A stretch of DNA of 64,000 bases from Streptomyces sp. NRRL S-31 (GTDB lineage Bacteria > Actinomycetota > Actinomycetes > Streptomycetales > Streptomycetaceae). This document shows positions 42,268 through 55,964 of this stretch, piece after piece; within the stretch, counting starts at the first letter, position 1; every line of letters starts with the position of its first letter. The notes beneath the pieces were generated by a model, which did not search any database, was not told the DNA's origin, and saw only the letters and a list, made by a program, of their open reading frames with translations. The position numbers and the translations under genes are program-made. Location of the stretch: NCBI RefSeq assembly GCF_000718775.1, contig NZ_JOCB01000011.1:49985-113984 (forward strand). Reading direction: 5' to 3'.

Positions 42268-45200
42268 TTGCCGCAGCACATCACCACCGAATTCCCATGC
42301 TCGTTCTCACAGCGGCGGCTCTGGTTCCTGGCGCAGATGCCCGGTGCGGGCGAGGCGTACCACATGCCGCTGGCGTACGAGCTGCGGGGACCGCTCGACC
42401 GTGACGCGCTGACCCGGGCGCTCGACCGGCTGGCCGACCGGCACGAAGCGCTGCGCACCCGACTGGTCGCCGTGGCCGGCGAGGTCTTCCAGCGGATCGA
42501 CCCGCCCGGCGGGGGCTTCCCGCTGCGGACGCACGACCTGACCGGCCGGCCGGACGCGGAGGACCGGCTCGACGCACTGCGCCGGGAGGAGGCCACCGCG
42601 CCGTTCGACCTCGCCCGGGGCCCGCTGTTCCGCGGCCGGCTGGTGGCGCTGGCCGCGGACCGGCACGTCCTGCTGGTCACCGCCCACCACGTCGTGTCGG
42701 ACGGCTGGTCGACCGGTGTGTTCACCCGGGAACTCGGCGAGCTGTACGCGGCGTTCCGCGCGGGCGGGGACGATCCGCTGCCGCCGCTGCCCGCGCGCTA
42801 CGCCGACCACGCCGCCTGGCAGCGCGAGCGGCTCTCCGCCGACACGGTCGCCCGGCAGTCCGCGTACTGGCGCGACGCCCTGGCGGACGCGCCCGTCCTG
42901 CTCGACCTGCCGACCGACCGGCCGCGCCCGGCCGAGCAGGACCACCGGGGCGCGCAGCTGCGCGTTGAGTTCGACGCGGAACTCACGGCCGCCCTGCGGA
43001 CGTTGAGCCGACGCAACGGCAGCACCCTGTTCATGACCCTGCTGACCGGGTGGGCCCTGGTGCTCTCCCGGTGGTCCGGGCAGACCGACGTGGTGATCGG
43101 CACGCCCACGGCCAACCGGGGCCGGGCCGAACTCGAAGCGCTGATCGGCTTCTTCGTCAACAGCCTGGCGCTGCGCGTCGACCTCTCCGGCGAACCGTCG
43201 GTGGCCGAGCTGCTGAAGCGGGTGCGGGGCGTCACGCTGTCGGCGCTGACCCACCAGGACCTGCCGTTCGAGCAGGTGGTGCAGGTGGTCAAGCCGCCCC
43301 GCAGTCCGGCCCACACGCCGTTGTTCCAGGTGATGTTCGCCTGGCAGAACACCGAGGGCGGCGAGCCGGCCCTGCCGGGCCTGGATGTGACACGGCTGGA
43401 GGAGGCCGGTGCCGGGGCCAAGTTCGACCTGGCCCTGTCCCTGGCGGAGGAGGGCGACCGCGTCGTCGGCACCCTGGACTACGCGTGCGCGCTGTTCGAC
43501 CGCGAGACGGTGGAGCGGCACTGCCGGCAGCTGCGGCGGGTGCTGACCCAGATGGCCGCCGAGCCCCAACGCCCGGTGTCCTCACTTGAGTTGCTGTCCG
43601 AGCGCGAGCGCGCCCAGCTGCTGGACGACTGGAACGACACGGGACCCGCGATCCCCGCGGTGCCCTTCCCCACTCTGTTCGAGGAGCGGGTGCGCACCAC
43701 CCCCCAGGCGGTGGCGGTGGAGTTCGGCGCGGTCTCGCTGACCTACGCGGAGCTGAACGCCCGGGCGAACCGGCTGGCCCGGCACCTGGTCGGGCAGGGC
43801 GTCCGCCCCGAACGCCTGGTGGCGGTGGCCCTGCCCCGGTCGGTGCGGTGGCTGGTGGCGATCCTGGCGGTGCTGAAGGCCGGCGGCGCCTATCTGCCCG
43901 TCGACCCCGCCTACCCGGCCGACCGGATCACCTACATGCTCACCGACGCCGACCCGGTCTGCGTCCTCACCGACGTGGCCACCGAGCGGACCCTGCCCGG
44001 CACCACCGCCCCGCTCCTCCTCCTGCCCGACACCGACACCCACACCCACACCCACACCGACACGGACACCGACCGGCTCCACCCCGCGACCCCGGCCGAG
44101 TCCGCGACCCCGGCCCACCCCGCGGCCCCGGCCGTCCCGGTGCTCACCCACCCCGCCGACGCCTCCGCCCAGCCCGCCGACGCCCTCGATCTGACCGACG
44201 CCGAGCGCGGTGCGCCGCTTAGGGCGGTGTCGCCTGCGTACGTCATCTACACCTCCGGTTCGACCGGGCGGCCCAAGGGCGTGGTCGTCACCCACACGGG
44301 TCTCGCCGCACTTTCCGCGAGCCAGATCGAGCGGCTGGCCGTCACCCCGGACAGCCGGGTGCTCCAGTTCGCCTCGCCGAGCTTCGACGCCGCCACCTGG
44401 GAGGTGTGCATGGCGCTGCTGTCCGGCGCGCGGCTGGTGATGGCCCCGGCGGACGAACTGCTGCCGGGCGAGGGCCTCGCCGGGGTGTTGCGCCGGCACG
44501 CCGTCACCCACGCCACCCTGCCCCCGACCGCGCTGGCGGTGCTGCCCGACGACGCCCTGCCGGACGGGATGACCCTCGTCGTGGCGGGTGAGGCGTGTCC
44601 GCCGGCCCTGGTCGGGCGGTGGTCGGCCGGCCGCCGCATGATCAACGCGTACGGCCCGACCGAGACCACCGTCTGCGCCACGATGAGCGACCCGCTCTCC
44701 GGAGCCGTGACCCCGCCCATCGGCACGCCCGTGGCCGGCACCCGGGTCTACGTCCTCGACGCGCGCCTGCGGCCGGTCCCGCCCGGCTTCCGCGGCGAGC
44801 TGTACGTCGCCGGCGCGGGCCTGGCCCGTGGCTACCTCGGCCGGCCGGAGCTGACGGCGGAACGTTTCATCGCCGACCCCTACGGCCCTCCCGGCACCCG
44901 TATGTACCGCACCGGAGACCTGGCCCGGTGGCGCGCGGACGGCCGGCTGGAGTTCGTCGGACGCGCCGACCACCAGGTGAAGGTGCGCGGCTTCCGTGTC
45001 GAACCCGGCGAGGTGGAGGCCGTACTGCGCGAGCAGCCCGGCGTCCTGGAAGCCGCCGTGCTCGCGGAGCCCGACGCGGCCGGCGGCACCCGGCTGATCG
45101 CCGGGGTCGCCCGCGACGGGGCCGTACCCCGGCCGGCGGCCGAGTGGCGTGCCGCGCTCGCCCGCCGCCTCCCCGCCTACATGCTCCCCGAGCTGGTCGT

Positions 45201-46320
45201 CGAGGTGCCGCGGCTGCCCCAGACCCCCAACGGCAAGCTCGACCGCGAGGCGCTGCTGGCACAGGCGCGCACGGCCGGGCCCGCCCAGGTCAACACCTCG
45301 ACCCCGCGCGACCACATCGAGCTGGCGCTGTACCGGATATGGAAACGGCTGCTGCTCCACCCCGACATCGGCATCCGGGACGACTTCTTCGACATCGGCG
45401 GGACGTCGATCTCCGCCATCCGACTGGCGCACGCCGTCCGCGAGACGTTCGGCGAGCCGCTGCCCGTCCGCGACATCATGCTGCACCCGACCATCGAGGC
45501 GCTCGGCGGACGGCTGCGGCAGGGGGCCGCGGCCCAGCCCCCCGGCAACCTCATCGCCTTCCGTGAGGGCGACGGGTCCCGCGGTGTGGTCTGCGTGCAC
45601 CCCGGCGGCGGTACGGCCTTCTGCTACCTGCCGCTGGCCAGGGCCCTGCCCGAGGACTGCGGCGTCTACGGCGTCCAGTCCCCGGGGCTGAACCCCGGCG
45701 AGGACTTCCTGCCCACGGTCGAGGCCATGGCGGAGGAGTACCTGCGGCTCATCGAACCACTGCTCGACGGACGACCGCTGGTGCTCACCGGCCTCTCCTT
45801 CGGCGGCCTGGTCGCCCACGAGATGGGGCGCCGGCTGGCCCTGGCCGGGCACACCGAGCTGAGCGTCGTCCTCCTCGACACCCACGGTGACGACGACGAT
45901 GACGCCGCGCGCGCCGCGACCGAGCCGGTCCCGATGGCCGAGTTCCGCGAGAAGCTGGTCCGGTTCAACGGCATGTACCCCGGTATCGAGGACGAGCAGA
46001 TCGAGCGGTACCACCGGGTCTACAACCACAACCGGACGGCCGCGGGCGCCTACCGGGCGCCGTCCACCCCGGCCCGGCTGGTCCTGTTGCAGGCCACCCG
46101 GGGGCTCGACGCCGCGGCGGTGCGGACGGCCGCGGACCACTGGCACCGGCGCGTCGGCACCGGCCGCCTGCGGGTGGAGCAACTGGACTGCGACCACTGG
46201 GAAATCCTGGAACCCGCCGGCATCCCGCGGGTGGCCGCGCTGCTCGAATCCGAGCTGGCCCGGCCGGCGACCCGACCCGTACCGAACGAGACCGGGCACG
46301 GCCTGGCGGGGAGAGCATGA
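42268..46320 (+). CDS. NRPS module C-A-T-TE, phenylalanine-type code
   Basis: TTG 42268 is preferred because GAGGGG lies about 12 bases upstream and the protein then starts just before the C-domain motif '[15 protein letters not shown]'. This gives 1350 residues. The condensation domain has intact HHVVSDG near 141. The adenylation domain has '[11 protein letters not shown]' near 660 and code D-A-W-T-V-A-A-V-C-K, nearly the GrsA Phe code. The carrier Ser is in GGTS near 1045, and the thioesterase GLSFGG near 1176. A His/Asp/Thr-rich insertion (44029-44220) sits before the A3 loop. It should load Phe, join it to an upstream acyl or peptidyl donor and release or transfer the product. The stop overlaps the next gene by ATGA. 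Confidence 0.9.
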   Translation: MPQHITTEFPCSFSQRRLWFLAQMPGAGEAYHMPLAYELRGPLDRDALTRALDRLADRHEALRTRLVAVAGEVFQRIDPPGGGFPLRTHDLTGRPDAEDRLDALRREEATAPFDLARGPLFRGRLVALAADRHVLLVTAHHVVSDGWSTGVFTRELGELYAAFRAGGDDPLPPLPARYADHAAWQRERLSADTVARQSAYWRDALADAPVLLDLPTDRPRPAEQDHRGAQLRVEFDAELTAALRTLSRRNGSTLFMTLLTGWALVLSRWSGQTDVVIGTPTANRGRAELEALIGFFVNSLALRVDLSGEPSVAELLKRVRGVTLSALTHQDLPFEQVVQVVKPPRSPAHTPLFQVMFAWQNTEGGEPALPGLDVTRLEEAGAGAKFDLALSLAEEGDRVVGTLDYACALFDRETVERHCRQLRRVLTQMAAEPQRPVSSLELLSERERAQLLDDWNDTGPAIPAVPFPTLFEERVRTTPQAVAVEFGAVSLTYAELNARANRLARHLVGQGVRPERLVAVALPRSVRWLVAILAVLKAGGAYLPVDPAYPADRITYMLTDADPVCVLTDVATERTLPGTTAPLLLLPDTDTHTHTHTDTDTDRLHPATPAESATPAHPAAPAVPVLTHPADASAQPADALDLTDAERGAPLRAVSPAYVIYTSGSTGRPKGVVVTHTGLAALSASQIERLAVTPDSRVLQFASPSFDAATWEVCMALLSGARLVMAPADELLPGEGLAGVLRRHAVTHATLPPTALAVLPDDALPDGMTLVVAGEACPPALVGRWSAGRRMINAYGPTETTVCATMSDPLSGAVTPPIGTPVAGTRVYVLDARLRPVPPGFRGELYVAGAGLARGYLGRPELTAERFIADPYGPPGTRMYRTGDLARWRADGRLEFVGRADHQVKVRGFRVEPGEVEAVLREQPGVLEAAVLAEPDAAGGTRLIAGVARDGAVPRPAAEWRAALARRLPAYMLPELVVEVPRLPQTPNGKLDREALLAQARTAGPAQVNTSTPRDHIELALYRIWKRLLLHPDIGIRDDFFDIGGTSISAIRLAHAVRETFGEPLPVRDIMLHPTIEALGGRLRQGAAAQPPGNLIAFREGDGSRGVVCVHPGGGTAFCYLPLARALPEDCGVYGVQSPGLNPGEDFLPTVEAMAEEYLRLIEPLLDGRPLVLTGLSFGGLVAHEMGRRLALAGHTELSVVLLDTHGDDDDDAARAATEPVPMAEFREKLVRFNGMYPGIEDEQIERYHRVYNHNRTAAGAYRAPSTPARLVLLQATRGLDAAAVRTAADHWHRRVGTGRLRVEQLDCDHWEILEPAGIPRVAALLESELARPATRPVPNETGHGLAGRA
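44029..44073 (+). repeat. ACC/CAC microsatellite inside the Phe adenylation domain
   Basis: Runs of GACACC and CACACC-type codons encode alternating Asp-Thr and His-Thr. They form the start of a low-complexity insertion just upstream of the A3 (ATP-binding) motif. Confidence 0.8.
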
Positions 46321-49300
46321 TGGAACCGACACCCACCGCATCCACCGCACCGGTCGCGCCCGCGGGTCCCGCCCCGGCGGCCGGTCTGGCCGCGAGCGTG
46401 CTGGCCCAGGCCCGCCGCACCCCGGACGCCGTCGCCGTGCTCGACGGCGCCCGGCGCCTCGACTACGCCGGGCTCGAAGCCGCCAGCGCCGCCGTCGCCG
46501 ACGCCCTGCGCCGCCATGGCGTCCGGGCCGGCCAGAGCGTGGCGGTCTGTCTGCCGCGGTCCTGGCAACTGGTCTGCGCCATGCTCGGCGTCCGGCGTCT
46601 GGGCGCGGTGGTGGTACCGCTCGACGCGCAGAGCCCGCCCGGGCGGCGCGGCCACATCCTCACCGACTCGGCCGCCGTGGCGCTGATCCACGGCGAGGAC
46701 GTACCCGACGGCCTGCCGGACGGCGTGACGCCCCTGGCGGTCGCCCACCTGCTCGCCGCCACCCCGGTCGCCGCGACCCCGGTCGCCGCGACCCCGGTCG
46801 CCGCGACCCCGGTCGCCGCCACCCCGGTCACCGCCGAAGCCGTCGCGCCGTCGGACCCAGCCCCCGCCGCCGTCCCCGCGCAGGCCGCTCCCGCGCAGGC
46901 CGCCCCCGCCACACCGGTCGGCTTCGTCTTCTACACGTCCGGCACGACCGGCCGGCCCAAGGGCGTCGAGGTGCGGGACGCCGGCATCCTGCGGCTGGCG
47001 CGGCCCGGTTATCTGCGGCTGCCCGAGGGCGCGCGCTACGCCTGCCTGTCCAACCCCGCGTTCGACGCCCTCAGCTTCGAGGTGTGGGTGCCGCTGCTGA
47101 CCGGCGGCTGCTGCGTGATCTTCGACGACGAGGTGGTGCAGACCCCCGACGTACTCGCGGCCGAACTGCGGCGGCGGCGCGTCGACACCCTCTTCATGAC
47201 CGTGGCGCTGTTCAACACGGTCGTCGACCGGGTCCCGGACTGCTTCGCCGAGGTCGGCCAGGTGCTGGTCGGCGGCGAGCAGCTCAACGCCCCGCTGATC
47301 CGCCGCTGGTACCGGGACAACCCCGCGAGCCCCACCCGGCTGCACAACGTGTACGGCCCCACCGAGGCCACCACCTTCGCCCTGTGCCACCCCATCCCCC
47401 GCGACTTCGACGGCGACGTGGTGCCCATCGGCCGGCCGCTGCCCGGCACCGAGGCGCTCGTGGTGGCCGACGGCGACCGGCCGGCCGACACCGGGGAGCT
47501 GGGCGAACTCCTGCTCGCCGGGGAGGCGCTCGCGGCCGGCTACCGGAACCTGCCCGACGAGACCGCGCGCCGCTTCGTCCGGCTCGACCGGCACGACGGC
47601 GGGCGCACCCGGTACTACCGCACCGGCGACCTGGTCCGACGCGGCGCCGACGGCCTCGTCGAGTACGTGGGCCGCGCGGACCGCCAGGTCAAGGTGCGCG
47701 GCTTCCGCATCGAGCCCGGGGAGCTGGAACGCCACATCCTGACCCACCCGGCGGTCCGGCAGGCGTACGTCTGCACGCGCCGGGACGAGCGGCAGGGCGT
47801 CAACGAACTGCTGGCCTACCTGGTACCGGACGCGGCCCTCGACTTCGACGACTTCGACCGCCACCTCACGGCCGGGCTGCCGCCGTACATGCGGCCGCAC
47901 CGCATCCACCTGGTCGACGAAATACCGCTGACCGCCAACGGCAAGACCGACCAAGCCGCCCTGCTCCGGCGCGACGACGAGCAGCCCTGGCGACGCGCCG
48001 AGCGCCCGGCCGCCGCGACCACCGGCGCCACCGCGACGCAGCGCCGGATGCTCGACCTGGCGAGCCGGATCCTCGGCGTACCGGGACTGCGCCTGGACGA
48101 CCGCTGGATACCCAGCGGCGGCGACTCGCTGAAGGCGCTGCGGCTGCGCTCCGAGGTGCGCCGGCTCTGGGGGAGCGAGCTGCCGCAGAGCCTGGTCCTG
48201 CGGGCGGACCTCGCGGAACTCGCCGCCGCCGTGGAGGACGGACGCGGCACGGACCGCTCGCCGTACCCGGCGCCCCCCGTCCCCGCGGACGCCCGCTCCG
48301 CGCCGGCCACCTCCGAGCAGCAGCGGCTCTGGCTGCTGCACCAGCGCGACCCCCTCTCCCGCGCCTACGACGTCACGCTGTCCTTCACCGTCCGCGGCAC
48401 CGTCGACAGCGCCGCGCTGCGCCGTGCGCTGCGCCGGCTCGTGGTCCGCCATCCGGCGCTGCGCACCGCGTTCGAAGCCACCACCGAAGGACTGCGCCAG
48501 GTGGTGGGCGAGCCGTACGACCCGTGGACGGAGCCGGCCGGGGCGCCGGGCGGCGACGCGGGCGGCCACGACGACCACGCCCGCCGCTTCTTCGCCACAC
48601 CGTTCGACCTGGCCCGGCCGCGCCTGCTGCGGGCGAGCTGGCTCCCGGACGGCGAGGGCGGCGTACTCCTGCTGCACCTGCACCACATCGCCGTCGACGG
48701 CTGGTCGCTCAACGTGCTCTTCCGGGAACTCTCCGAGGAGTACGCGGCCGAGCCGGACGAAGACAGCGAGGACGAGGGCGAGGGAGCGCCTGCCGCGGTG
48801 CCGACCCCGCTCGACTTCGCCGTCTGGCAGAGCGACTGGCACACCCGGCCGGACTACCGCAGCCAGCGCGCCGAACTGCGCACCCACTATGCCCGGGCGG
48901 AGGAGGAAGCCGAGCAGGCGGCGGTCACGGCGCCGTGGGAACCGCTGCGGCCCGGCGCCGGCACCGCGGGGCGCCTGCTGCGCACCTCCCTCGACCCGGT
49001 GCGCCTGGCCACCCTGGACCGGCTCTGCTCCGCACTGGGCCTGACCCGTTTCCAGCTGCTGCTGGGCGTCTTCGCCTGGAGCCTGTACGGCGTCACCGGC
49101 CGCTCGCGGCTGCGGGTCGCGAGCCCGGTCGCCAACCGGCCCGTGCGGGAGTTCGAGGACAGCGTCGGCATGTTCGCCAACACGGTGCTGCTGCCCCTGC
49201 GGGTCGCGCCCCGCGAGACGCTGCGCGCCGGGCTGCTGCGGCACGCCGCCGCCGCACAGGACGTACTGGACCGGCAGGACGTGGCCCTGGCCGACGTACT

Positions 49301-52300
49301 CGCCGACACCGGCGCCCACGGCGACGGCACGCCGTTCGACTTCCTGTTCGTCCTGGAGAACACCGACTTCTCCGCGCTGGCCCTGCCGGGCTGCGAGGCC
49401 CGCCCCGGCTGGCCGGAACCGGCCCACGCCAAGTGCCCGCTGACCCTGTCGGCGGTCGAGCACGCCGACGGCTTCGACCTGCTCTGGGAGTACGCCGACG
49501 GCCACTTCGACGCCTCGGAGGTGCGGGCCATGGCCGGCCTCTTCCAGGACGCCCTGGACCGGCTGGCGGGGGAGCGGGACAGCACCGTCACCGACCTGGT
49601 GACGCCGTACCGGCACAGCCTTCCCGACCCCGGCCGCGGCACCCTCACGGGGCTGACCGACACCACCGTCGCCGAAGCCTTCGCCCGGCAGGTCCGCCGG
49701 ACGCCCTCCGCCCCCGCGCTGGTGTCCGGCGACCGCACCGTCAGCTACGCCCGGCTCGACACCCACGCCGCGGCACTGGCCGCCGAACTGCTGGAGCGGT
49801 TCCCGGCACCGCCCGCGGACGACGACCGTCCGCGCGCCGTCGCGCTCCACCTCGACCCCTCCGTCGAACACGTGGTGGCGCTGCTCGCCCTGGCCCGCCT
49901 CAACATCACCGCCGTACCGCTCGACCCCGGCTACCCGCCGGCCCTGCTGCGCCAGATCCTGGACCAGGCACGACCGCTGTGCGTCCTGGTCCCGCCGGGC
50001 GGCGAGGCCGCGCTCGACGCGATCGCCCCGCCGCACCTGCCCCGCCACCCGGTCCGGCTGTCCACCGCGTCCGCCCCCGCGACCCCGCCGCACCAGGGCC
50101 GACGGCCGCTGTACACCCTGTTCACCTCCGGCTCCACCGGCACCCCCAAGGGCGTGCAGGTGTCCGACCGCACCCTGTGCAACCTCCTCCAGTGGCAGCG
50201 CGAGTCCGGTGACCTGGCCGCGCCCGCCGTCACTCAGCAGTTCTCCATGCTGTCCTTCGACGTCTCCTTCCAGGAGATCTTCGGCACCCTGTGCGGCGGC
50301 GGCTGCCTGCACCTGGTGAGGCCCGGCTGGCGGCAGGACCCGCCCGCGCTCCTGGCCCAGCTGGAGTCGGCCGGCGTGGAACGCGTCTTCATGCCCTACG
50401 TCGCGCTGCAACTCCTCGCCGAACACGCCGTCCACCTCGGCCGCTACCCCTCCCGGCTGCGCGAGGTGATCACCGCGGGCGAGCAGTTGCTGTGCACGGA
50501 CGCCATCCGCCGCTGGTTCGCCGGGATGCCCGGCGCCCGCCTGTTCAACCACTACGGCCCGACCGAGACCCACGTCGTCAGCGCCCTCCGCCTGGACGGC
50601 GACCCGGCCGACTGGCCGGAACGCCCCGCGATCGGCCGCCCCGTCGCCAACACCTGGCTGCGCGTGGTCGACGAGGCCGACCAGCCCGTACCCCCGGGCC
50701 GCCCCGGCCGGCTGCTGATCGGCGGGCCGCTGGTCGCGCCCTGCTACCTGGGCGACGCCGCGCTCAACCGCGCCCGGTTCACGGAACTGCCCGGCCTCGG
50801 GCTGTTCTACCGCACGGGCGACCTGGCCCGGTTCGACCACGACGGCCTGCTGCACTACCTGGGCCGCGACGACCAGCAGATCAAGTTCAGCGGCCACCGG
50901 CTGGAACTCGGCCAGGTCGAGGCCGCGCTGCTGCGCCACCCCGCGATCGTCAACGCCGTGGTGGTGCGGGACGGCGAGCAACTGGTGGCCTGCCTCCAGT
51001 GCCGCGACGCGTCCCTGGCGCCCGAGGAGCTGGCGAGCCATCTGGCACCGCTGCTGCCACCGCACGTACGCGTCCAGCGCTTCCGCCGGCTGACGGCGCT
51101 GCCGCGCACCCCCAGCGGCAAGCTGGACCGCCGCGCGGCGCTCACCGCGCCCGGCGAGGAACTGACCCCGCGCGCCGCCGCCGCGCCCCGCCCGTCCTCG
51201 CTGGAGGGACGCCTGAGCGAGCTGTTCGAGGCGGTGACCGGCACACCGGTCCAGCCCGACCAGCGCTTCTTCGAGGCGGGCGCCTCCAGCCTCGACCTGA
51301 TGCGCTTCCACCTGCGCTGCACCACGGAACTGGGGCTGCCGCTGACCGTCGCCGACCTGTTCGAGCACGTCACCGTCCGCCGTCTGGCCCGCTTCCTGGC
51401 CCCCCTGCTCCCGCCCGCCTCCGCCTCTATCTCTGACTCGGCCCCCGCGCTCCGGCCGTCGGCGACCGAGACCGAGACGGCGACCGAGGCCAAGACCGCG
51501 AGCGCGACCGTGACCGAGCCACCGGCCACCGCGTCCCCGTCGTCGGCGACCGAGCCGCAGCCGTCGGCGGCCGACGAGCCCGTCGCCGTCATCGGCATGG
51601 CGGTGCGGCTGCCCGGCGCCGACGACCTGGCCGCCTTCTGGCGGATGGTCCGCGACGGCGGCACCGGCGTCGAGCACTTCGACGCGGCGGACGGCCTGGT
51701 CGGCGCCCGCAGCCAGATGGCCGGACTGCTGGCCTTCGACCCGGAGCACTTCGGCATCAGCCGCCGCGACGCACGCCTGATGGACCCGCAACAGCGCCAC
51801 CTGCTGATGAGCTGTGTCCAGGCGCTCGCCCACGCCGGCATCGCCGACCCGGCCGGGCGGCGCGTCGGCCTGATCGCGGCCTGCGGGGAGAACACCTACT
51901 TCCAGTCGATGCTGCGCGAGGCCGATCCGGCACACCTGCCCGACGGCTTCCAGCTGGCGCTGCACCACGAGAAGGACTTCCTCGCCACGAAGGCCGCCTA
52001 CCACCTGGGCCTGACCGGACCGGCGTTCACCGTGCAGGCCGCCTGCGCCAGTTCGCTGGTGGCCGTGCACCTCGCGGCCGGCCTGCTGCGCCAGGGCGAC
52101 GCCGAGGTCATGCTGGCCGGGGGAGTGCTCGTCGACACCCAGCTGACCGACGGCTACACCTACCAGCCGCAGCACATCTTCTCCGCCGACGGACACTGCC
52201 GGCCCTTCAGCGACGACGCCGGCGGCACCATCGGCGCCAGCGGCGTCGGCGTGGTCGTCCTCAAGCCGCTGCGGCTCGCACGACGCGACGGCGACACCGT

Positions 52301-55300
52301 CTACGCGGTGGTCACCGGCTCGGCCCTCAACAACGACGGGTCCGGCAAGCTCGGCTACAGCGCCCCCTCGCTGGCCGGCCAGCGCGAGGTGATCCGGGCC
52401 GCCCTGCGGCGCGGCGGCCGTACCGGCGCCGACATCGGCTACGTCGAGGCGCACGGCACCGGCACCCAGCTCGGCGACCCGGTCGAGGTGGGCGCGCTGC
52501 GCCAGGCCCTGGACCTCGACACGCCGGACAACTGCGCGCTGGCGTCGGTGAAGAGCCAGATCGGTCACCTGGGCGCCGCGGCCGGGGTGGTGGGACTCGT
52601 GCGGGCCGCCCTGGCGGTCCACCACGGTGTGCTCCCGCCCAACGTCGGCTTCCACCGCGTCAACCCGCGGATCGGCGACCTCACGCCGTTCCACGTCCCC
52701 ACCGAGGCCCGGCCCTGGCCGGGGGACCGGCCCCGGGTGGCGGCCGTGAGCAGCTTCGGCATCGGCGGCACCAACGCCCACCTGCTGGTGGAGGAGGCCC
52801 CGGCCCCGGCCGCGCCACCGGCCGCCGTGCCCTGCCTGCCGCTGTCCGGCAGCAGCGCGGAGGGCCTCGCCACCGACGCCGCGCGGATCGCCGACTACCT
52901 TGAGGCCCGCCCCGAGACCTACCACCAGGTGCTGCGGCACCTCCAGGCCGGACGTCCCGCGCACCGCTGGCGGCTCGCCGGGGTCTGCCCGGACGCCGCC
53001 GCCGCGGTGGCCTGGCTGCGCACGGCGGCCGGCACCGAGACGGCGCCGGACGGCGAGGGCCTGTCCGCCGCCGGCCGTACCGCCCGGGAGCTGGCCGACG
53101 CCTGGCTGGCGGGACGGACCGTCCACTGGCCGGCCGGACCGGCACCGGCCCCCTGGGACTTCCCGCCGCCCGCCTTCCGGCTGACCGACCACGACTTCCC
53201 GCGCGCCGCCCCCTCGGCACCCGCGCCCACGTCCGCACCCGCACCCGGTTCCGTACCCGCGCCGGCCGTCTCCGCCGGCCCGCGGCGGCTGCCCGAAGCC
53301 GAGTGGCTGCACCAGCCGCACTGGGTACGGCTGCGCCGGGCCCTGCCCGCCGCTCCCGCCACGCCCGCCCGCGACCTGCTGGTGGTGATGACGGCCGAGC
53401 CGCTGCCCGAGGCCGCCGTACGGCCGTTGCGGGCCGGCTACGCCCGGGTGGTACGGGTCGCCGCGGCGGACGTCTTCGCCCGGCTGGCCGACGACGCCTA
53501 CCAGGTCGACCCGGCCGACCCCGACTCGCTTGACCTGCTCCTCGACGCCCTGGCCGACGCGACCGGGGCCGGTGTCGACTGGCTGCACGCGCTGCCCCTG
53601 GCCGTCGACGGGGCGGTGGGGGAGGAGTCGCTCGCCCGCGCCCACTGGGCCTGCGTCGACACCCCGGCCGCACTGCTGCGGGCGATGGCCGGCCGGACGG
53701 AGGCGGGGCCGCTGCGCGCCTTCTGGCTCTCCCACCGGGCGCAGCCCGTGGAGGGCGGCGTGGACCGGCCGGAACTCGGCCTCCTGGCCGGCGTCTGCGA
53801 GGTCGGCCGCCAGGAGCGCGGCGTCGCCGGGCGCTGGCTCGACCTGCCCGGTACCGGTCTCGCCGACTGGGCGCCGCTGCTGGCCCCGGTCCTGGCGGAG
53901 CCGGACCCCGCCGCCCCGGAGCAGTGCCGGCTGGCGCTGCGGCAGGGCTACTGGTGGCAGCAGACCCTGCTGCCGGTCACCGCGCCGCCCGAAACCGCCG
54001 GGGTACCGGCCGCCGGGGACGGCGTCCACGTGATCCTGGGCGGCACCGGCGGCATCGGCGGCACCCTCGCGGCCTGGCTGCTGGAGCGGACCGACAGCCG
54101 GGTGATCCTGGTGGCCCGGCGGCCGTCCCTGCCGGACCGCCTGGCACCCTGGGCGGACCGGGTCCGCATGGTCGAGGCCGACCTGGCCGAGCAGCCGCCC
54201 GGCGCGGTGCTGGCGACGATCGAGCGGTACACCGACCGGGTCGACGGCGTCGTCCACGCCGTCGGCGAGGCGGCCGGGAACCTCATCGTCCGGCGCGACG
54301 GCGCCGCCATGCGCCGGGCCACCGCCGCGAAGCTGAACGGCGCCCTGCTGGTCGAGTCGCTGATCGCGCGCTTCCGGCCGGAGTTCGCCGCGTACTGCTC
54401 GTCCATGGCGGCCCTCTTCGGCGGCGTCGGGCAGCTCGACTACGCGGCGGCGAGCGGTCTGCTGGACGGCTTCGCCCGCCACCGGGCCGACCCGGCGGAG
54501 ACCACGCTGCGCCTCGGCATCGACTGGGACGTCTGGCACGAGGCCGGGATGGCCCGGCAGGCGCTGCGGTCGGACGCCCGTCACCAGGCGCACCTGGCGG
54601 TCGGCCTGGACGTGGCCGAGGGCAGCCGGGTGTTCGAACGGGCCCTGCGGCTGCAACTGCCGCAGCTGCTGGTCTCCACCACCCCGCCGGAGCAGGCCCG
54701 CGGCTTCTACGAGGCACCCGCCGGAGCACCGGCCCCGGCACCGGAGGAGACCGCGGCCCGCCCCGAGGAGACCCCGCCCGCCGAACAGCTCACCGAGCAC
54801 CTGTGCCGCTGGCTGGGGCTGGAGGAGCTGGACCCGGACGCGTCCCTCTACGACCTGGGCGCGGACTCGCTCACGCTGCTCGACCTGATCAGCGAGGTGA
54901 AGCGGCACTTCGGCATCGACCTCGAACTCTCCCGGATGAGCCACCGGGTGAGCCTGACGGAGGTGCTGGCACTGCTCGGCGAAACCGCGCACGAGGAGTC
55001 CTCGCACGAGGGGTCGGCACACGCGGAGCCGGCGTCCGTCGAAGCAGCCCTGGCGGAACCGGCGCACGCGGAACCGGCACACGCGGAAACGGCGTCCGTC
55101 GAAACGGCCCAGGCCGAAGCGGCGCCCTCCCGGCCGGCGCGGGCCGAAGCCGCCACCGGGCCCCAGGTGTCCCTCGAGGTGTGGCAGCGGGGCACCGGGC
55201 GCGACCTGCTCTGCCTGGTCCACCCGGTGGGCGGCGACATCCAGGCGTACCGCGCCCTGGTGTCGGCGCTCGACCCGCGCCTCACCGTCTGTCTGATCGC

Positions 55301-55955
55301 CGACCCCGCCCTGCGCGGGACCGCGCCCGAGTGGTCCCTGCCGGAACGGGCCCGGCACTACACCGCCGCCCTGCGGCGGCGCTTCCCGCACGGCGAGTGG
55401 CGCCTGCACCTGGCCGGCTGGTCCTTCGGCGCCTGGGTGGCGCTGGAGATGGCCGCGCAGGCGGAGACGGAGGGCCGGGCGGCGGACGGTCTCTTCCTCA
55501 TCGACCCGCCCCCGCCGGGCGCCGGACCGCGCTTCGCGGACTACGACGAGGACCGTATCGACGCGGTCTTCGCCCACGAGCTGGGCACGGGCGGCACGGG
55601 CGGCACGGAGCCGGTGCCGGGACGGGCGGCGCGGGAGTACGCCGAGCGGCTGGCGCGCTGCTGCCGGGCCAACCTCGCGAGCATGGCGGGACACGAACCG
55701 CCGCGCCTGACCGCGACGCCGAGCCGCCTCTGGCTGGCGGCCCGCCCGGTCGCCGGACTGCCCGCGCTCGGCTCCGCCGACGAGCAACTGGACCTGTGGC
55801 GGGCCCACCTGTCCGGGCCGGCGCACCGCCGCGTCCTGGACACCGACCACTACGGCATCGTCCGGCCGCCCCAGGTGCGGACGGTGGCCGAGGAGATCAA
55901 CGCGGCGGCGACAGCCGCCCCGGACACCGCCGAAGCGCCCCCGGAAGGAACCTGA
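46317..55955 (+). CDS. Hybrid NRPS-PKS: A-T-C-A-T-KS-(no AT)-KR-ACP-TE; Val/Ile-like then Pro
   Basis: The protein has 3212 residues. ATG 46317 overlaps the previous stop; the next ATG (46320) has better spacing from GGGGAG. A1 (about 20-560) reads D-A-F-F?-L-G-V-T-F-K, branched Val/Ile type. Carrier GGDS is near 601, and C has HHIAVDG near 790. A2 (about 1120-1600) reads D-V-Q-F-I-A-H-V-V-K, a proline code; carrier GASS is near 1655. KS (1755-2160) has Cys1910, EAHGTGT and the IGHLGAA His. KS-AT and post-AT linkers follow directly without an AT. KR has GGTGGIGG near 2575 and Tyr near 2709. ACP GADS is near 2848; a Glu/Ala/His repeat linker and TE GWSFGA near 3036 end it. Predicted product: Val-Pro extended by malonate and reduced, i.e. 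a detoxinine-like core. Confidence 0.9.
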   Translation: MMEPTPTASTAPVAPAGPAPAAGLAASVLAQARRTPDAVAVLDGARRLDYAGLEAASAAVADALRRHGVRAGQSVAVCLPRSWQLVCAMLGVRRLGAVVVPLDAQSPPGRRGHILTDSAAVALIHGEDVPDGLPDGVTPLAVAHLLAATPVAATPVAATPVAATPVAATPVTAEAVAPSDPAPAAVPAQAAPAQAAPATPVGFVFYTSGTTGRPKGVEVRDAGILRLARPGYLRLPEGARYACLSNPAFDALSFEVWVPLLTGGCCVIFDDEVVQTPDVLAAELRRRRVDTLFMTVALFNTVVDRVPDCFAEVGQVLVGGEQLNAPLIRRWYRDNPASPTRLHNVYGPTEATTFALCHPIPRDFDGDVVPIGRPLPGTEALVVADGDRPADTGELGELLLAGEALAAGYRNLPDETARRFVRLDRHDGGRTRYYRTGDLVRRGADGLVEYVGRADRQVKVRGFRIEPGELERHILTHPAVRQAYVCTRRDERQGVNELLAYLVPDAALDFDDFDRHLTAGLPPYMRPHRIHLVDEIPLTANGKTDQAALLRRDDEQPWRRAERPAAATTGATATQRRMLDLASRILGVPGLRLDDRWIPSGGDSLKALRLRSEVRRLWGSELPQSLVLRADLAELAAAVEDGRGTDRSPYPAPPVPADARSAPATSEQQRLWLLHQRDPLSRAYDVTLSFTVRGTVDSAALRRALRRLVVRHPALRTAFEATTEGLRQVVGEPYDPWTEPAGAPGGDAGGHDDHARRFFATPFDLARPRLLRASWLPDGEGGVLLLHLHHIAVDGWSLNVLFRELSEEYAAEPDEDSEDEGEGAPAAVPTPLDFAVWQSDWHTRPDYRSQRAELRTHYARAEEEAEQAAVTAPWEPLRPGAGTAGRLLRTSLDPVRLATLDRLCSALGLTRFQLLLGVFAWSLYGVTGRSRLRVASPVANRPVREFEDSVGMFANTVLLPLRVAPRETLRAGLLRHAAAAQDVLDRQDVALADVLADTGAHGDGTPFDFLFVLENTDFSALALPGCEARPGWPEPAHAKCPLTLSAVEHADGFDLLWEYADGHFDASEVRAMAGLFQDALDRLAGERDSTVTDLVTPYRHSLPDPGRGTLTGLTDTTVAEAFARQVRRTPSAPALVSGDRTVSYARLDTHAAALAAELLERFPAPPADDDRPRAVALHLDPSVEHVVALLALARLNITAVPLDPGYPPALLRQILDQARPLCVLVPPGGEAALDAIAPPHLPRHPVRLSTASAPATPPHQGRRPLYTLFTSGSTGTPKGVQVSDRTLCNLLQWQRESGDLAAPAVTQQFSMLSFDVSFQEIFGTLCGGGCLHLVRPGWRQDPPALLAQLESAGVERVFMPYVALQLLAEHAVHLGRYPSRLREVITAGEQLLCTDAIRRWFAGMPGARLFNHYGPTETHVVSALRLDGDPADWPERPAIGRPVANTWLRVVDEADQPVPPGRPGRLLIGGPLVAPCYLGDAALNRARFTELPGLGLFYRTGDLARFDHDGLLHYLGRDDQQIKFSGHRLELGQVEAALLRHPAIVNAVVVRDGEQLVACLQCRDASLAPEELASHLAPLLPPHVRVQRFRRLTALPRTPSGKLDRRAALTAPGEELTPRAAAAPRPSSLEGRLSELFEAVTGTPVQPDQRFFEAGASSLDLMRFHLRCTTELGLPLTVADLFEHVTVRRLARFLAPLLPPASASISDSAPALRPSATETETATEAKTASATVTEPPATASPSSATEPQPSAADEPVAVIGMAVRLPGADDLAAFWRMVRDGGTGVEHFDAADGLVGARSQMAGLLAFDPEHFGISRRDARLMDPQQRHLLMSCVQALAHAGIADPAGRRVGLIAACGENTYFQSMLREADPAHLPDGFQLALHHEKDFLATKAAYHLGLTGPAFTVQAACASSLVAVHLAAGLLRQGDAEVMLAGGVLVDTQLTDGYTYQPQHIFSADGHCRPFSDDAGGTIGASGVGVVVLKPLRLARRDGDTVYAVVTGSALNNDGSGKLGYSAPSLAGQREVIRAALRRGGRTGADIGYVEAHGTGTQLGDPVEVGALRQALDLDTPDNCALASVKSQIGHLGAAAGVVGLVRAALAVHHGVLPPNVGFHRVNPRIGDLTPFHVPTEARPWPGDRPRVAAVSSFGIGGTNAHLLVEEAPAPAAPPAAVPCLPLSGSSAEGLATDAARIADYLEARPETYHQVLRHLQAGRPAHRWRLAGVCPDAAAAVAWLRTAAGTETAPDGEGLSAAGRTARELADAWLAGRTVHWPAGPAPAPWDFPPPAFRLTDHDFPRAAPSAPAPTSAPAPGSVPAPAVSAGPRRLPEAEWLHQPHWVRLRRALPAAPATPARDLLVVMTAEPLPEAAVRPLRAGYARVVRVAAADVFARLADDAYQVDPADPDSLDLLLDALADATGAGVDWLHALPLAVDGAVGEESLARAHWACVDTPAALLRAMAGRTEAGPLRAFWLSHRAQPVEGGVDRPELGLLAGVCEVGRQERGVAGRWLDLPGTGLADWAPLLAPVLAEPDPAAPEQCRLALRQGYWWQQTLLPVTAPPETAGVPAAGDGVHVILGGTGGIGGTLAAWLLERTDSRVILVARRPSLPDRLAPWADRVRMVEADLAEQPPGAVLATIERYTDRVDGVVHAVGEAAGNLIVRRDGAAMRRATAAKLNGALLVESLIARFRPEFAAYCSSMAALFGGVGQLDYAAASGLLDGFARHRADPAETTLRLGIDWDVWHEAGMARQALRSDARHQAHLAVGLDVAEGSRVFERALRLQLPQLLVSTTPPEQARGFYEAPAGAPAPAPEETAARPEETPPAEQLTEHLCRWLGLEELDPDASLYDLGADSLTLLDLISEVKRHFGIDLELSRMSHRVSLTEVLALLGETAHEESSHEGSAHAEPASVEAALAEPAHAEPAHAETASVETAQAEAAPSRPARAEAATGPQVSLEVWQRGTGRDLLCLVHPVGGDIQAYRALVSALDPRLTVCLIADPALRGTAPEWSLPERARHYTAALRRRFPHGEWRLHLAGWSFGAWVALEMAAQAETEGRAADGLFLIDPPPPGAGPRFADYDEDRIDAVFAHELGTGGTGGTEPVPGRAAREYAERLARCCRANLASMAGHEPPRLTATPSRLWLAARPVAGLPALGSADEQLDLWRAHLSGPAHRRVLDTDHYGIVRPPQVRTVAEEINAAATAAPDTAEAPPEGT
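46761..46835 (+). repeat. 15-bp tandem repeat (ATPVA) in the first adenylation domain
   Basis: About five near-perfect copies of ACCCCGGTCGCCGCG encode Ala-Thr-Pro-Val-Ala just upstream of the A3 motif (TSGTTG) of the hybrid synthetase. Confidence 0.9.
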
Positions 55956-55964
55956 GGCCCCGCC

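Noticed and set aside
44218..44221. TTA in the Phe NRPS gene
   Set aside because: The bases TTA span two codons (CTT AGG) and are out of frame, so there is no bldA codon here.
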